A stretch of DNA of 52,379 bases. Origin: Clostridium sp. AM33-3 (GTDB lineage: Bacteria > Bacillota > Clostridia > Lachnospirales > Lachnospiraceae). Every line of letters starts with the position of its first letter. The stretch's first letter is position 1. Where the stretch lies: NCBI RefSeq assembly GCF_003480315.1, contig NZ_QUIV01000021.1:1-52379 (forward strand), written 5' to 3'. A program made the position numbers and the translations under genes. Below the pieces are notes generated by a model. That model had not been told where the DNA came from. It made no database searches and saw nothing but the letters and a program-made list of their open reading frames with translations. Shown here piece by piece: positions 15,340 through 25,844 of this stretch.

Positions 15340-17949
15340 ATGAAAACATGGTATCGGATGACAGCGGAGGAAGCCTTGCGCGGGCTGGAGAGCAGCCGGT
15401 CCGGGCTTTCGACGCGGCAGGCAGAAGCGCGGTATACACAATATGGTGAGAATGCACTGCAGGAGTATCCGGGAAAGAAGACCTGGCAGGTCTTTCTGGA
15501 GCAGTTTCAGGATCTTCTGGTGCTGATTCTGATCGCGGCGGCAGCCATTTCCATTCTTTCCGGAAGTGGGGAAAGTGCGGTGGTCATCTTTGCGGTCATC
15601 ACGATGAATGCGGTTTTGGGAACGATCCAGCATGAAAAGGCCAGAAAATCGTTGAAAAGCCTGAAAAAACTTTCTGCACCGGCTGCCCGGGTACTGCGGG
15701 ATGGACGGGAGCGGGAAATTCCAGCGGCGAAGCTGGTGCCGGGAGATATTGTGCTGCTGGATGCAGGAAGTCTGGTGGCGGCAGACGGACGGCTGCTGGA
15801 GTGCCACAATCTTCAGATGAATGAGAGCTCGCTGACCGGAGAGTCTCTGCCGGTGGAGAAGCGGTCGGGCGTACTGAAGACGGAAGCAGAGCCTCCCCTG
15901 GGCGATCAGTCCAATATGGCATTCACCGGCTCCCTGGTAACCGGCGGCCGGGGCGTTTTTGTGGTGACAGCTACCGGCATGGAGACGGAGCTCGGAAAGA
16001 TCGCCGGTCTTATGAATTCGGCAAAGGAAAAGAAAACACCTCTGCAGATCAGTCTGGATCAGTTCAGCACCCATCTGGCAGCGCTGATCCTTGGAATCTG
16101 TGCGCTGGTGTTCGGATTAAGTCTGTACCGGGGGACAGGTGTGCTGGAAGCCCTGATGTTTGCGGTGGCGCTGGCTGTGGCGGCTATCCCGGAAGCACTG
16201 GGATCTATCGTGACCATTGTCCAGGCCATGGGAACCCAGCAGATGGCCCGGGAACATGCCATTATCAAGGATTTGAAGGCGGTGGAAAGCCTGGGCTGTG
16301 TGTCGGTGATCTGTTCGGATAAGACCGGCACCCTGACCAGAAACCGCATGACGGTGGAGCAGATACTGGTGGATGGAACTGTTTTTTCGCCGGGGCAGCT
16401 AAAGCTGTATGATCCGGTACAGCGGTATTTTTTATATGGAGCGGTCCTGGATAACGATGCGGTACTGCACGAAGGTGTCTGCACGGGTGATCCGACAGAA
16501 GCAGCGCTTCTGGAAATGGCGCTGCGGGCAGAGGTTTCACCGGAGGCGGTCCGCAGGGAGATGCCCCGTCTCGGGGAACTGCCGTTTGATTCCAAAAGAA
16601 AGCGGATGAGCACGCTGCATTATTGCGACGGAGGTTTTGTGCTGTTTACAAAAGGCGCTCCGGATGTGCTTCTGGAACGGACCGACAGGATCCTGACAAA
16701 GCAGGGAATAAAGCTCATGACGCCGGAGCAAAAAAAGCAGCTCCGGCAGCAGAATGAGAAATGGGCAGCTGACGGACTCCGTGTGCTGTCTGTAGTGTAC
16801 CGTCCGTTAGAGCAGATGCAGGCCTGCAGCCCGGAACTGGAAAATTCCGGTGTTTTTCTGGGAATGGCCGCCATGCTGGACCCGCCGAGACCTGAGTCGA
16901 AGATGGCAGTGCTGACGGCGAGAAAAGCCGGCATCCACCCGGTCATGGTTACGGGAGATCATCCGGTTACCGCATTTGCGGTAGCGAAAAAGCTCGGAAT
17001 CTGGGAACCGGGAGATCTGGTGGTGACAGGACAGGAACTGGATCAGATGACGGATGCGGAACTGGACAGAAAGCTGTCATCGGCTGCGGTTTATGCCCGG
17101 GTATCGCCGGAGCACAAGATCCGGATCGTGGAAGCCTGGCAGCGCCGGGGACAGATCGTGGCTATGACAGGAGATGGTGTAAACGATGCCCCGGCACTGA
17201 AGAAGGCGGATATTGGTGTGGCCATGGGAATGATGGGAACGGAAGTATCCAAGGATGCAGCTTCCATGATCCTGACAGATGACAATTTTGCCACCATGAT
17301 CAAGGCAGTGGCAAATGGCCGGAATGTGTACCGGAATATCCGGAATGCGATACAGTTTCTGCTGTCAGGAAATATGGCCGGGATTTTTTGCGTGCTGTAT
17401 GCTTCCGTTCTTGCATTGCCGATGCCGTTTGCTCCGGTGCATCTGCTGTTTATCAATCTGCTGACGGATTCACTTCCGGCCATTGCGATCGGAATGGAGC
17501 CACAGGAGGAAGAACTTCTGGACCGTCCGCCGCGGAATCCGCAGGAAGGAATCCTGACGCCCTCCTTTCTGTGGCGTCTTCTGGTGCAGGGAATCCTGAT
17601 CGCAGGGGCTACCATGACTGCTTATCAGATAGGGATGGAAACCGGAGGAGCTGGAACAGCCAGCACAATGGCATTTTCGGCACTGACGCTGGCAAGGCTG
17701 CTTCACGGATTTAATTGCAGGAGCAGCAGATCTGTTCTTTATCTGGGGCTTTGGAGCAATATGTGGAGTGTGATGGCTTTTGAAACGGGAACGCTGCTTC
17801 TGGCAGCGGTGTTGTTTTTACCGGGGCTGCAGGCTATGTTTGCAGTGGCAGATTTAAGCGTACGGCAGCTTGCGGCAGTGCTGGTCTGTGCGTTTGTACC
17901 GACACTGGTGCTCCAGTCCGCAAAAATGCTGGCCGAAGCAGTATCTTAG
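15340..17949 (+). CDS. Calcium-type cation-transporting P-type ATPase
   Basis: An 869-residue P-type ATPase that should pump Ca2+ out of the cell. Signatures are the TGES loop (NESSLTGESLPVEK), the phosphorylation motif CSDKTGTLTRNRMT, the nucleotide-binding FTKGAPDVLL, TGDHPVTA, and the hinge GDGVNDAPALKKADIGVAMG. The M4 motif PEALGSIVTI and M6 LLTDSLPAIAIG are those of the bacterial CaxP/PMCA-like branch. ATG 15340 is preferred because the family begins MKTWYRMTAEEAL; an in-frame ATG at 15295 would add 15 residues. The ribosome binding site is weak. Confidence 0.92.
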   Translation: MKTWYRMTAEEALRGLESSRSGLSTRQAEARYTQYGENALQEYPGKKTWQVFLEQFQDLLVLILIAAAAISILSGSGESAVVIFAVITMNAVLGTIQHEKARKSLKSLKKLSAPAARVLRDGREREIPAAKLVPGDIVLLDAGSLVAADGRLLECHNLQMNESSLTGESLPVEKRSGVLKTEAEPPLGDQSNMAFTGSLVTGGRGVFVVTATGMETELGKIAGLMNSAKEKKTPLQISLDQFSTHLAALILGICALVFGLSLYRGTGVLEALMFAVALAVAAIPEALGSIVTIVQAMGTQQMAREHAIIKDLKAVESLGCVSVICSDKTGTLTRNRMTVEQILVDGTVFSPGQLKLYDPVQRYFLYGAVLDNDAVLHEGVCTGDPTEAALLEMALRAEVSPEAVRREMPRLGELPFDSKRKRMSTLHYCDGGFVLFTKGAPDVLLERTDRILTKQGIKLMTPEQKKQLRQQNEKWAADGLRVLSVVYRPLEQMQACSPELENSGVFLGMAAMLDPPRPESKMAVLTARKAGIHPVMVTGDHPVTAFAVAKKLGIWEPGDLVVTGQELDQMTDAELDRKLSSAAVYARVSPEHKIRIVEAWQRRGQIVAMTGDGVNDAPALKKADIGVAMGMMGTEVSKDAASMILTDDNFATMIKAVANGRNVYRNIRNAIQFLLSGNMAGIFCVLYASVLALPMPFAPVHLLFINLLTDSLPAIAIGMEPQEEELLDRPPRNPQEGILTPSFLWRLLVQGILIAGATMTAYQIGMETGGAGTASTMAFSALTLARLLHGFNCRSSRSVLYLGLWSNMWSVMAFETGTLLLAAVLFLPGLQAMFAVADLSVRQLAAVLVCAFVPTLVLQSAKMLAEAVS

Positions 17950-18291
17950 ACTGTGCATACAGGAGAATGCAGATTGTACAAAAATGGATACCTGGATCAT
18001 ATTGAGAAAAAAACGCAGATTTACCGCTTGCAATTTTAAGGAAATATGATATTCTATATGCAGGTCAGATGAATGGCCTGCTATAGAATAAATCGTTATG
18101 ATTTTAACGAATCATAGCGGTATTGAGGTATACAGAGAAGCTGCTGATCCCCCATGAAAAAGACAGCTGCAGATGACGGACAGACAATATGACTAATCAG
18201 ATAGCAAAATATTTGAGAAGTTATATTTTTTTCTGTCAGCTATGTATACAGTATGCAAAAACACAGTACAATTTAAGGAGGAAAACACCAA
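17950..18291 (+). promoter_or_regulatory. Long intergenic leader before pflB
   Basis: This 342-bp gap holds a candidate promoter (TTGCAA at 18028, TATTCT at 18050, 16-bp spacer), a hairpin made of GCAGGTCA and TGGCCTGC near 18060, and an inverted repeat CGTTATGATT/AATCATAGCG near 18102-18121. An A+T-rich stretch follows (about 18195-18270), then AAGGAGG before the pflB start. No small gene is evident. A leader of more than 200 nt is consistent with post-transcriptional or anaerobic control but none can be named. Confidence 0.45.
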
Positions 18292-20544
18292 ATGACTAAC
18301 TTTGATCAGTGGGATGGATTTGACGGCCGCCTGTGGAAAGAAGAAGTAAACACCCGTGATTTTATCCAGCATAACTACAAGCCTTACGAGGGAGATGAGT
18401 CCTTCCTGGCCGGCCCGACAGAGGCTACCGACAAGCTGTGGGGAATCCTGCAGGGTCTTCAGAAAGAGGAGCGCGCAAAGGGCGGCGTTCTGGATATGGA
18501 TACCCACATTGTTTCCGGTATCACTTCCCATGGCCCGGGCTACATCAGCGAAGCTGATAAGGACTTAGAGCAGATTGTTGGTCTTCAGACCGACAAGCCG
18601 TTAAAGAGAGCTTTCATGCCGTATGGCGGTATCAAGATGGCTGAGCAGGCTTGCCAGAACTACGGTTATGAGCCGGATCCGGAGCTGCATAAGATCTTTA
18701 CCGAGTATTGCCGCACTCACAACCAGGGCGTATTTGATGCTTACACTCCTGAGATGAAGAAGGCTCGTCACAACAAGATCATTACCGGACTTCCGGATAC
18801 CTATGGCCGCGGACGTATTGTAGGCGACTACCGCCGTGTTGCTCTGTACGGTATCGATTTCCTGATCCAGGAGAAGCAGAATGACTTTGCTAACTGTGGC
18901 GATGGCGTTATGACCGATGACATCATCCGTCAGAGAGAAGAGCTGTCCATGCAGATCAAGGCTCTGAAGGATATGAAGGTTATGGCTCAGTCTTACGGCT
19001 ACGATATCTCCCAGCCGGCTAAGACCGCAAAAGAGGCTGTTCAGTGGCTGTACTTCGGATATCTGTCCGCAGTTAAGACCCAGAACGGTGCTGCAATGAG
19101 TGTCGGCCGTATCTCCACTTTCCTTGATATTTACATTGAGCGTGACCTTGAAAATGGTGTGCTCACCGAGGCAGAGGCACAGGAGCTGATCGACCATCTG
19201 GTAATGAAATTCCGTATGGTGAAGTTCGCAAGAATCCCGTCCTACAACCAGCTGTTCTCAGGTGACCCGGTATGGGCTACCCTGGAGGTTGGCGGTATCG
19301 GCGTAGATGGCCGTTCCATGGTAACCAAGACCGACTATCGTTTCCTGCACACCTTAGAGAACATGGGACCGAGCCCGGAGCCGAACATGACCGTTCTTTA
19401 CTCCTCCTCTCTGCCGGTAAACTTTAAGAAATATGCAGCTCACATCTCCATCAACACCAGCTCTGTTCAGTACGAGAACGATGACGTGATGAAGCCGGTA
19501 TGGGGCGACGACTACTCCATCTGCTGCTGCGTATCTGCTACCCAGACCGGTAAAGAGATGCAGTTCTTCGGCGCACGCGCAAACCTGGCTAAGTGCCTGC
19601 TGTATGCTATGAACGGCGGCCGCGACATGAAGAGCAGAGAGCAGGTTGGTCCGGAGTTAAGACCGATCACCTCTGAGTATCTTGATTACGATGAGGTCAT
19701 CCGGAAATACGATGTTATGATGGACTGGCTGGCAGGTCTGTATGTAAATACCTTAAACCTGATCCAGTATATGCATGATAAATATTTCTACGAGGCAGCT
19801 GAGATGGCGCTGATCGATACCGATGTCCGCCGTACCTTCGCAACCGGTATCGCTGGTTTCTCTCACGTAGTAGACTCTTTAAGCGCGATCAAGTACGCTA
19901 AGGTAAAAGCAATCCGTGATGAGGAAGGCATGATCATGGACTTCGAGACTGAGGGTGACTTCCCGCGTTACGGTAATGATGATGACCGTGCGGATGATAT
20001 CGCAGTATGGCTGTTAAAGACCTTCCTTGAGAAGTTAAAGAAACGCCACACCTACAGAAATTCCGAGGCTACCACCTCTATCCTGACCATTACCTCCAAC
20101 GTAGTATATGGTAAGGCAACTGGCAACATGCCAGACGGAAGAAGAGCAGGCGAGCCGTTATCTCCTGGTGCAAACCCGTCTTACGGCGCAGAGAAGAGCG
20201 GACTGTTAGCTTCCCTGAACTCTGTTGCAAAGCTTCCGTACGAGTGGGCTCTGGATGGTATTTCCAATACCCAGACCATCAACCCGGATGCACTGGGCCA
20301 CGACGCTCAGGAGCGTATCGACAACCTGGTACAGGTTATGGACGGATATTTCGATCAGGGCGCTCACCACTTAAACGTAAACGTATTTGGTACCGAGAAG
20401 CTGATCGATGCTATGGAGCATCCGGAGAAAGAGGAGTACGCAAACTTCACCATCCGTGTATCCGGTTATGCAGTTAAGTTCATCGACTTAACCAGAGAGC
20501 AGCAGATGGATGTAATCTCCAGAACCTGCCACGCTAGCATGTAA
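18292..20544 (+). CDS. pflB: Formate C-acetyltransferase (pyruvate formate-lyase)
   Basis: A 750-residue glycyl-radical enzyme converting pyruvate and CoA to acetyl-CoA and formate in anaerobic fermentation. The catalytic cysteines lie in [15 protein letters not shown] (residues 411-413) and the radical glycine is G725 in [17 protein letters not shown]. The N-terminal [22 protein letters not shown] is typical. Length is normal. The codon use is highly biased (GAG, AAG, CTG, CCG), as expected for a very abundant enzyme. The ribosome binding site is AAGGAGG. It is followed by a hairpin terminator and then by its activating enzyme. Confidence 0.98.
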   Translation: MTNFDQWDGFDGRLWKEEVNTRDFIQHNYKPYEGDESFLAGPTEATDKLWGILQGLQKEERAKGGVLDMDTHIVSGITSHGPGYISEADKDLEQIVGLQTDKPLKRAFMPYGGIKMAEQACQNYGYEPDPELHKIFTEYCRTHNQGVFDAYTPEMKKARHNKIITGLPDTYGRGRIVGDYRRVALYGIDFLIQEKQNDFANCGDGVMTDDIIRQREELSMQIKALKDMKVMAQSYGYDISQPAKTAKEAVQWLYFGYLSAVKTQNGAAMSVGRISTFLDIYIERDLENGVLTEAEAQELIDHLVMKFRMVKFARIPSYNQLFSGDPVWATLEVGGIGVDGRSMVTKTDYRFLHTLENMGPSPEPNMTVLYSSSLPVNFKKYAAHISINTSSVQYENDDVMKPVWGDDYSICCCVSATQTGKEMQFFGARANLAKCLLYAMNGGRDMKSREQVGPELRPITSEYLDYDEVIRKYDVMMDWLAGLYVNTLNLIQYMHDKYFYEAAEMALIDTDVRRTFATGIAGFSHVVDSLSAIKYAKVKAIRDEEGMIMDFETEGDFPRYGNDDDRADDIAVWLLKTFLEKLKKRHTYRNSEATTSILTITSNVVYGKATGNMPDGRRAGEPLSPGANPSYGAEKSGLLASLNSVAKLPYEWALDGISNTQTINPDALGHDAQERIDNLVQVMDGYFDQGAHHLNVNVFGTEKLIDAMEHPEKEEYANFTIRVSGYAVKFIDLTREQQMDVISRTCHASM

Positions 20545-20565
20545 TTTACGGACGGAAGTCTGATA

Positions 20566-20613
20566 AAAAACACTCCGGGGGGAACGAAAATTTCCCTATA
20601 CCGGAGTGTTTTT
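20566..20613 (+). terminator. Terminator between pflB and pflA
   Basis: AAAAACACTCCGG pairs with CCGGAGTGTTTTT (13 bp) around a 22-nt loop, with a T-run inside and after the right arm. It separates the two genes, so pflA would depend on readthrough or on its own promoter (TATAAT at 20630, weak -35). Confidence 0.85.
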
Positions 20614-20662
20614 ACTTTTCGGGAGATACTATAATCATAGAAACAATACAGGAGGAGAGTTC

Positions 20663-21409
20663 ATGGAAGAGAACAAAGCACTTGTGGGTCATGTGCATTC
20701 CCTGGAGACCTTTGGCCTGGTAGACGGACCGGGCGTTCGCACCGTTGTATTTTTACAGGGCTGCCGCATGCGATGCCGTTACTGCCACAATCCGGAGACC
20801 TGGAGCATGTCCGGCGGCGAGGAGTGGAGCGCGAAGGATCTGTTTAACCGGGTTTACCGCTACCGCACCTACTGGAAGAACAATGGCGGTATTACCGTCA
20901 GCGGAGGCGAGCCACTCCTGCAGATCGATTTCCTGCTGGAGTTCTTTGCGCTGGCAAAGGCAAAAGGCATTCACACTACACTGGATACCGCAGGCAATCC
21001 TTTCACCAGGGAAGAACCGTTTTTCGGTAAGTTCCGGAAATTAATGGAACTGACGGATCTGGTCATGCTGGATTTTAAAGAGATGGATGGCGTGCGCCAT
21101 AAAGAACTGACAGGTGTTGCGAATGACAACATTCTGGATCTGGCAAGGTATCTTTCCGACACCGGAAAAGATATGTGGATCCGCCATGTGCTGGTACCTG
21201 GGCTCACCGACCAGGAAGATGATCTTAAGGCTATGCGAGGTATGCTTGATGAATTAAAGACCGTGAAAAAGGTAGAAATCCTGCCGTATCACAGTCTGGG
21301 ACTGTTCAAGTGGCAGAATCTGGGAATTCCGTACACGCTGGAAGGTGTACCGGCTCCGACGAAGGAAGAAGTGGAGCGGGCCGAGAAGCTTCTGGGAATT
21401 GTCAGATAA
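20663..21409 (+). CDS. pflA: Pyruvate formate-lyase activating enzyme
   Basis: A 248-residue radical SAM enzyme that installs the glycyl radical on PflB. The [4Fe-4S] motif is C34, C38, C41 in QGCRMRCRYCHNPETW. The SAM-binding GGE motif (VSGGEPLLQ) and the MLDFKEMD and ILPYHSLGLFKW segments are typical of PflA. ATG 20663 is chosen for the GGAGGAG about 6 nt upstream. It sits directly after pflB and its terminator. TATAAT at 20630 suggests its own promoter. Confidence 0.96.
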   Translation: MEENKALVGHVHSLETFGLVDGPGVRTVVFLQGCRMRCRYCHNPETWSMSGGEEWSAKDLFNRVYRYRTYWKNNGGITVSGGEPLLQIDFLLEFFALAKAKGIHTTLDTAGNPFTREEPFFGKFRKLMELTDLVMLDFKEMDGVRHKELTGVANDNILDLARYLSDTGKDMWIRHVLVPGLTDQEDDLKAMRGMLDELKTVKKVEILPYHSLGLFKWQNLGIPYTLEGVPAPTKEEVERAEKLLGIVR

Positions 21410-21489
21410 CTGGCTGACAGGTCATCCGGTTGTTGACCGGAAGAGCAGTTAAGCGGATAATCTGCTGTTTGGCCAGCAGGAGTAATCTG

Positions 21490-22386
21490 CTACAGTTCCT
21501 GGTATCGTTCTTCCAACAGTTTCCGTATGCAGGGGTAGAGTGGGTTCAGCGCCTGCTCTTCTCTCCAGACAAGCAGCCCTTTTACAAAAAATGGTTCCGG
21601 CAGAGGAATATGGAGCAGGTCTGCTTCTATTATATGAAACAGACTTTCCGGAAGAATGCTAAGTCCCTCTTTTTCGCAGCAGAGGCGTGCGGCTTCCTGA
21701 TACGTGCTGGTTTTGACGATGTTTGGGCAGTCAGCCAGCCCGGTTTGTTCCATGGCTTGTTGCTGTAGGGATGGGAAAAGGGAAAAATTTTCTTTCATAA
21801 AAACGCGGTCATACTTCCAGGAGCCTTTGGATTTCATTCTTTCGATTAGATCCATTTGCTGATACCGGGAGCGGGATGCGGCGAGAAGATAGGAATCCTG
21901 GTGAAAGATCTGCTGAATGCAGGGCTTGGAAAACATGGTCCGGGTATTTACGATAAGCAGGTCAACGACATCATTTTCCAGAAATTGCCAGGCATTTTCA
22001 CAGTCTCCGGCTGTGAGTGTAAGCCGCGCCTGCGGATAAAGTTTCAGGACTTTTGGCCAGATGTCTTTCAGGAACATGTTTCGCATGGTGTATTCAATAT
22101 AGATACGGACATTTTGAAGAGCAGTCTGCTTCAGGGAGGTTAAAGCATCCTGAAGCTCCTGCTCTGTTTTTGCAATCTGCTTTGCGGTCTCCAGCACGAT
22201 TTTTCCGCGTTCAGTCGGAAGAATAGCAGATTTGGAACGCGCAAAAACCGGAAAACCAAGTTTTTCTTCAAAGATTTTCAGCTGTTGGGAAAGTGCTGGC
22301 TGGGAAAGCAGGCAGCGCGCTGCCGCGCGGCTGATGTTCTGTTCTTCTTCAATGGCCAGAAGGTATTCGTAAATTCTGGAATTCAT
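21490..22386 (-). CDS. LysR-family transcriptional regulator
   Basis: A 298-residue regulator with an N-terminal winged helix (RIYEYLLAIEEEQNISRAAA, then LLSQPALSQQLKIFEEKLG) and a C-terminal periplasmic-binding-like effector domain. The start is placed at the MNSRIY methionine, which is in the ATGA overlap with the stop of the upstream LysR gene. The GGAGAA upstream supports it. It is the second gene of a two-LysR operon divergent from the transporter and esterase genes; the most likely targets are those genes. Confidence 0.9.
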   Translation of the reverse strand: MNSRIYEYLLAIEEEQNISRAAARCLLSQPALSQQLKIFEEKLGFPVFARSKSAILPTERGKIVLETAKQIAKTEQELQDALTSLKQTALQNVRIYIEYTMRNMFLKDIWPKVLKLYPQARLTLTAGDCENAWQFLENDVVDLLIVNTRTMFSKPCIQQIFHQDSYLLAASRSRYQQMDLIERMKSKGSWKYDRVFMKENFSLFPSLQQQAMEQTGLADCPNIVKTSTYQEAARLCCEKEGLSILPESLFHIIEADLLHIPLPEPFFVKGLLVWREEQALNPLYPCIRKLLEERYQEL

Positions 22387-23372
22387 AAGCAGTCTTCTCC
22401 ATATTCTCTCAGAATTTGTCTGGTGTTTTCGTCCGGACACAAAAATTCAGAATTTGCCTGGTGCAGGCGTCGGTATTCCAGATAAATAAAAAATTTTTCC
22501 ATTGGGGTCAGAACATGCCCTTTGCGAAAGGCAAATCCTTCGAAAAGAGTGGGCATACTTGGAAGTGAAAAATAATGGAGCTGTGGAAGACCAAAAGCGC
22601 TTGCTTCATCCAGGAAACCGGCATAGCTTCCTTCTGCAAGCAGATGTTCGTTTGTCAGGCGATTCGAAGTTTTGAGCTGAATATTGAACTTCAGATGATT
22701 CTGTTCCAGAAAACGGCTGACGCGTTCCCCGATTACGGTTCCGATATCTGGGAGAATAAACGGGGCATCTTCCATGGCAGAAAGCTCTGAAACGGATAAG
22801 GCAGCAGGCGCGGTGGCAGTACCTCCTTTGTCATAGAGCGGGTGAAAACTGGGAATGCCAAGCAGGATCTGTTTCTGTTCAAGAGAGAAAAACAGGTAGT
22901 CGGATTTTCTTTGAAGTTCGCAGTCATCGATCATCAGAAGAATAAAATCCAGCTGATGGGCGAGAAGCTTTTCATGCAGAGAGGCAGATCCCTCGTTTGT
23001 CACCGAAACCTGAATGTATGGATACTGCTCCAGAAGATACGGATAAATATAGGCAAGCGCAGCGCCTCCACGGATGGGCGGAATCCCGAAACGTACTTCG
23101 TTTGGAGAATCCTGTTCCAGAAGAGCCAGCTTTTGATGAAGCTGGGATTGCAGCAGCTGGATCTTGCGTGCGCTTTTCAGATAAATCTGTCCGGCCTGGG
23201 TCAGGGTATAGCAGCCGGAAGAGGTGAGAAAAAGGCGGATCCCGGTTTCTTCCTCCAGATTTTTCAAGTAGCGGCTCAGCACGGACTGTGAGACATGAAG
23301 CGTCCGGGCAGCCTGGGAAAGTGTTTTATTTTCAGCGATGGCAATGAAGTAATCGTAGTGGAGTGTGTTCAC
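22383..23372 (-). CDS. LysR-family transcriptional regulator
   Basis: A 329-residue regulator with the LysR helix-turn-helix (YFIAIAENKTLSQAARTLHV, then SQSVLSRYLKNLEEETG) and an effector domain. GTG 23372 is preferred because AGGAGGA lies 5 nt upstream; an ATG seven codons earlier lacks this. It is divergent from the SLC13-type transporter gene and its stop overlaps the second LysR start by 4 bp (ATGA), so the pair is translationally coupled. It shares only the fold with its partner, so they probably read different signals or act as a hetero-pair. Confidence 0.88.
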   Translation of the reverse strand: MNTLHYDYFIAIAENKTLSQAARTLHVSQSVLSRYLKNLEEETGIRLFLTSSGCYTLTQAGQIYLKSARKIQLLQSQLHQKLALLEQDSPNEVRFGIPPIRGGAALAYIYPYLLEQYPYIQVSVTNEGSASLHEKLLAHQLDFILLMIDDCELQRKSDYLFFSLEQKQILLGIPSFHPLYDKGGTATAPAALSVSELSAMEDAPFILPDIGTVIGERVSRFLEQNHLKFNIQLKTSNRLTNEHLLAEGSYAGFLDEASAFGLPQLHYFSLPSMPTLFEGFAFRKGHVLTPMEKFFIYLEYRRLHQANSEFLCPDENTRQILREYGEDCL

Positions 23373-23478
23373 GAGTCTCCTCCTGAAAAGCATCTGAGTT
23401 GCTGTCAGAAATACGGTGGAGACAGTAATTCCGCGTATGGACAGAGATGCTATGCTTTTTTCTTATAGTATTATGTTT

Positions 23479-23507
23479 AGTATATATTAGAAAATCCGAA
23501 GATTCAA
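23479..23507 (-). promoter_or_regulatory. Predicted promoter for the twin LysR operon
   Basis: On the minus strand, TTGAAT and TATACT with a 17-bp spacer, about 107 bp ahead of the GTG start. The 261-bp divergent region also serves the transporter gene, for which no clear promoter is seen. Confidence 0.5.
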
Positions 23508-23633
23508 GCGTATGATGGAACTATAAGAGGTGCTGGGTACGCATGTGTAAACAGTAACCTGTTGGAATCAGGCCTGGATTCAAAATCATTACGATGCAGT
23601 TTTCTTATGGTACAAGGGAGGAGGCAACAAAAA

Positions 23634-24929
23634 ATGAACACACAACTGATCATTACCCTGGCGGTGCTGGTATTCATGGCAGTATCGTTTATGGTGAGAA
23701 AAATATCATTCGGTCTGACTGGCATGATCTGCATGCTCGCACTGGCAGTGACCGGAGTCATAGATTTAAACACGGCGTTTTCCGGTTTTTCCAATAAAAC
23801 CACAATTCTGGTTGCAACTATGATGCTGGTAGCTGGTTGTATCGGAAAGACAAGTCTGGTAAGCGTAATCCGCAAGCGGATGTCTTCCATTCAGGAGAAA
23901 AGCGGAATTTTCCTGCTTTTGGCGATTCTTGGTTTCACCATTTTATTGACCCAGCTGATCGGTATGACTGCCCTGATGTCTGTCATGCTGATGTTAGTCG
24001 TTACACTGGATGATGACAGTGATCTGGCACAGTCCAGAATTTATTTCCTGATCGCAGCGGTCAATGCAGCCTGGTTCGGACGTTTTCCGATCGGTATGGG
24101 TGCAACCCTGCCGATGATCCATAACTCTTACTATGAGGGGCTGGTAGCAGAGCATCCGGAATTCCTGCTTGGTGTATTTGACTATATGAAAGTGGGACTG
24201 ATCCCGTCCATCGTGTTGACGATCTACTGCTTGTTTGCATGGAAGCTGATTCCAAAGACAAAGATGGACGTGAATGCGATGCAGCACACCAACAAAGATA
24301 CAAAGGCATCCCAGCTGACAAAACGTCAGGAGCAGATTGTCTGGGGCGTATTTGGAGTCATCATGCTGGCATTTGTATTTTCTACCCAGCTTGGAAATCT
24401 GGTTTATCTGCTTCCGATCGCAGGCTGCATTATCCTGGTGCTGACCGGTGTTGTTTCCAGTCAGGAAGCTTCCTGCACACTTGCCGGTGACATGGTATTC
24501 TGCGTAGCGGGTGTTCTGGTTGTTTCTTCAGCGCTGAACTCTTCCGGTGCAGGTCAGCTGATCGGTGATTTTGTGCTGAAGCTTTTGGGAAGCAATCCGT
24601 CCAGCATCCTGGTTATTACGGTGTTCTGTGTTGTTACCGTGATTATGACTACGTTCTTAAGCAACAATGGAACCATTGCGATCATGACACCGATCGCAGT
24701 TTCGACGGCACTGGCCGGGGGCATGAATCCAAAGGCAGTTGTTTTGGTTGTATTCGGTGCATCCTGCCTGGCGATTGCATTCCCAACCGGATGCGCCGCA
24801 GCGATGATGGCATTCTCCATTGGAAATCATAACCCGATGAAGCTGCTTCGGTTTACGCTGCCGTTTTTGATCTTGGGATCTGTTTCCCTGATCATTTCCG
24901 CAAGTATTTTTTTCCCGGTTTACAGTTAA
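23634..24929 (+). CDS. SLC13/DASS-type anion (dicarboxylate) permease
   Basis: A 431-residue polytopic membrane protein with about eleven segments. The pattern of the SLC13/ArsB superfamily is visible: an LTGMICMLALAVTGVIDL opening, GFSNKTTILVATMMLVAG in the first half, and FLSNNGTIAIMTPIAVSTAL with PTGCAAAMMAFSIGNHN in the second, matching the two SNT-like substrate loops. The likely substrate is a carboxylate carried with Na+ or H+, but its identity cannot be read. GGGAGGAGG upstream supports ATG 23634. It is first in an operon with two esterases, 14 bp upstream of the first. Confidence 0.85.
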   Translation: MNTQLIITLAVLVFMAVSFMVRKISFGLTGMICMLALAVTGVIDLNTAFSGFSNKTTILVATMMLVAGCIGKTSLVSVIRKRMSSIQEKSGIFLLLAILGFTILLTQLIGMTALMSVMLMLVVTLDDDSDLAQSRIYFLIAAVNAAWFGRFPIGMGATLPMIHNSYYEGLVAEHPEFLLGVFDYMKVGLIPSIVLTIYCLFAWKLIPKTKMDVNAMQHTNKDTKASQLTKRQEQIVWGVFGVIMLAFVFSTQLGNLVYLLPIAGCIILVLTGVVSSQEASCTLAGDMVFCVAGVLVVSSALNSSGAGQLIGDFVLKLLGSNPSSILVITVFCVVTVIMTTFLSNNGTIAIMTPIAVSTALAGGMNPKAVVLVVFGASCLAIAFPTGCAAAMMAFSIGNHNPMKLLRFTLPFLILGSVSLIISASIFFPVYS

Positions 24930-24943
24930 GGAGGTAAAGTGAT

Positions 24944-25843
24944 ATGACGAAAGAGTTGCTTCAGGAACAGCTTGAAATCCTGGATCGCACCAATATGCAT
25001 AAAAACGCAGCAAAAGAACGCGTGATCCCGGAAAGCTATCTGGCTTACAAAAACCAGGTGGAACAGAAAGAGACGATGCTTGAGAGCCCGTCAACCGGTG
25101 TGCCGGTGCGGTGTGTGATCACAAAAGCAAACAATCTTGAGAAAGATGCCCCGCTGTTTATTAATCTGCACGGGGGCGGATTTGTCCATCCGCAGGATGG
25201 AGATGACGACCTGTTCTGCGCCAGGGTGGCAGCCGAAATCGGTGGAATTGTAGTGGATGTCGATTATGCGGTAACACCGGAATATGTATTTCCAACGGCG
25301 TTTGAGCAGGTCTGGGATGTGGCAGAATGGGCTTTTGCACATGCAAAAGAGCTTGGCGCAGACTCGAACCGGATTTCCATCGGCGGTCACAGCGCTGGAG
25401 GTGCGCTGACTGCAGCCATCTGCTTGCGTGCAGCAAAAACTGGAAACATGAAATTTGCGCTTCAGATCCTGGATTATGCGGCACTGGATAATGCAATGTC
25501 GTTTGAGCCGGGCGGAAATGAACGCAGCCGCGCGTTCTCCATGCTTTACTGCGATGGAAATGTACGTGTATTAAAGAGCCCATACTGTTCTCCGGTTTTT
25601 GCGTCCGGTGAAATGTTGAAAAATCAGCCGCGCACCTTGATCATCAACGCAGAGCATTGCCCGTTTCGGACGGTTACCGAGCGTTATGGACAGCGGCTGG
25701 CACAGGCCGGAAACGAAGTGGCATTTCGGCTTTTCCCGGGAAGTGCCCATGGATTTACCATCCGCATGACAGGAGCATGGTTAGAAGCCCAGGACCTCAT
25801 CATACGGTATCTGAAAAAAGCAGAGTACAGGGAGGTAAAGTAA
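24944..25843 (+). CDS. Alpha/beta-hydrolase esterase, HSL family
   Basis: A 299-residue cytoplasmic esterase of the hormone-sensitive lipase group. The oxyanion-hole motif HGGGF lies at 76-80, the nucleophile is S150 in GGHSAGG, and the catalytic histidine is probably in FPGSAHGF near 267. It has no signal peptide. The ribosome binding site is AAGGAGG. It lies 14 bp downstream of the permease gene and 1 bp upstream of a paralogue. Context suggests it hydrolyses an ester brought in by the transporter. Confidence 0.88.
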   Translation: MTKELLQEQLEILDRTNMHKNAAKERVIPESYLAYKNQVEQKETMLESPSTGVPVRCVITKANNLEKDAPLFINLHGGGFVHPQDGDDDLFCARVAAEIGGIVVDVDYAVTPEYVFPTAFEQVWDVAEWAFAHAKELGADSNRISIGGHSAGGALTAAICLRAAKTGNMKFALQILDYAALDNAMSFEPGGNERSRAFSMLYCDGNVRVLKSPYCSPVFASGEMLKNQPRTLIINAEHCPFRTVTERYGQRLAQAGNEVAFRLFPGSAHGFTIRMTGAWLEAQDLIIRYLKKAEYREVK

Positions 25844-25844
25844 G

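Noticed and set aside
15262..16613. Minus-strand frames over the P-type ATPase
   Set aside because: They are shadows of the ATPase reading frame; the plus strand has all P-type signatures.
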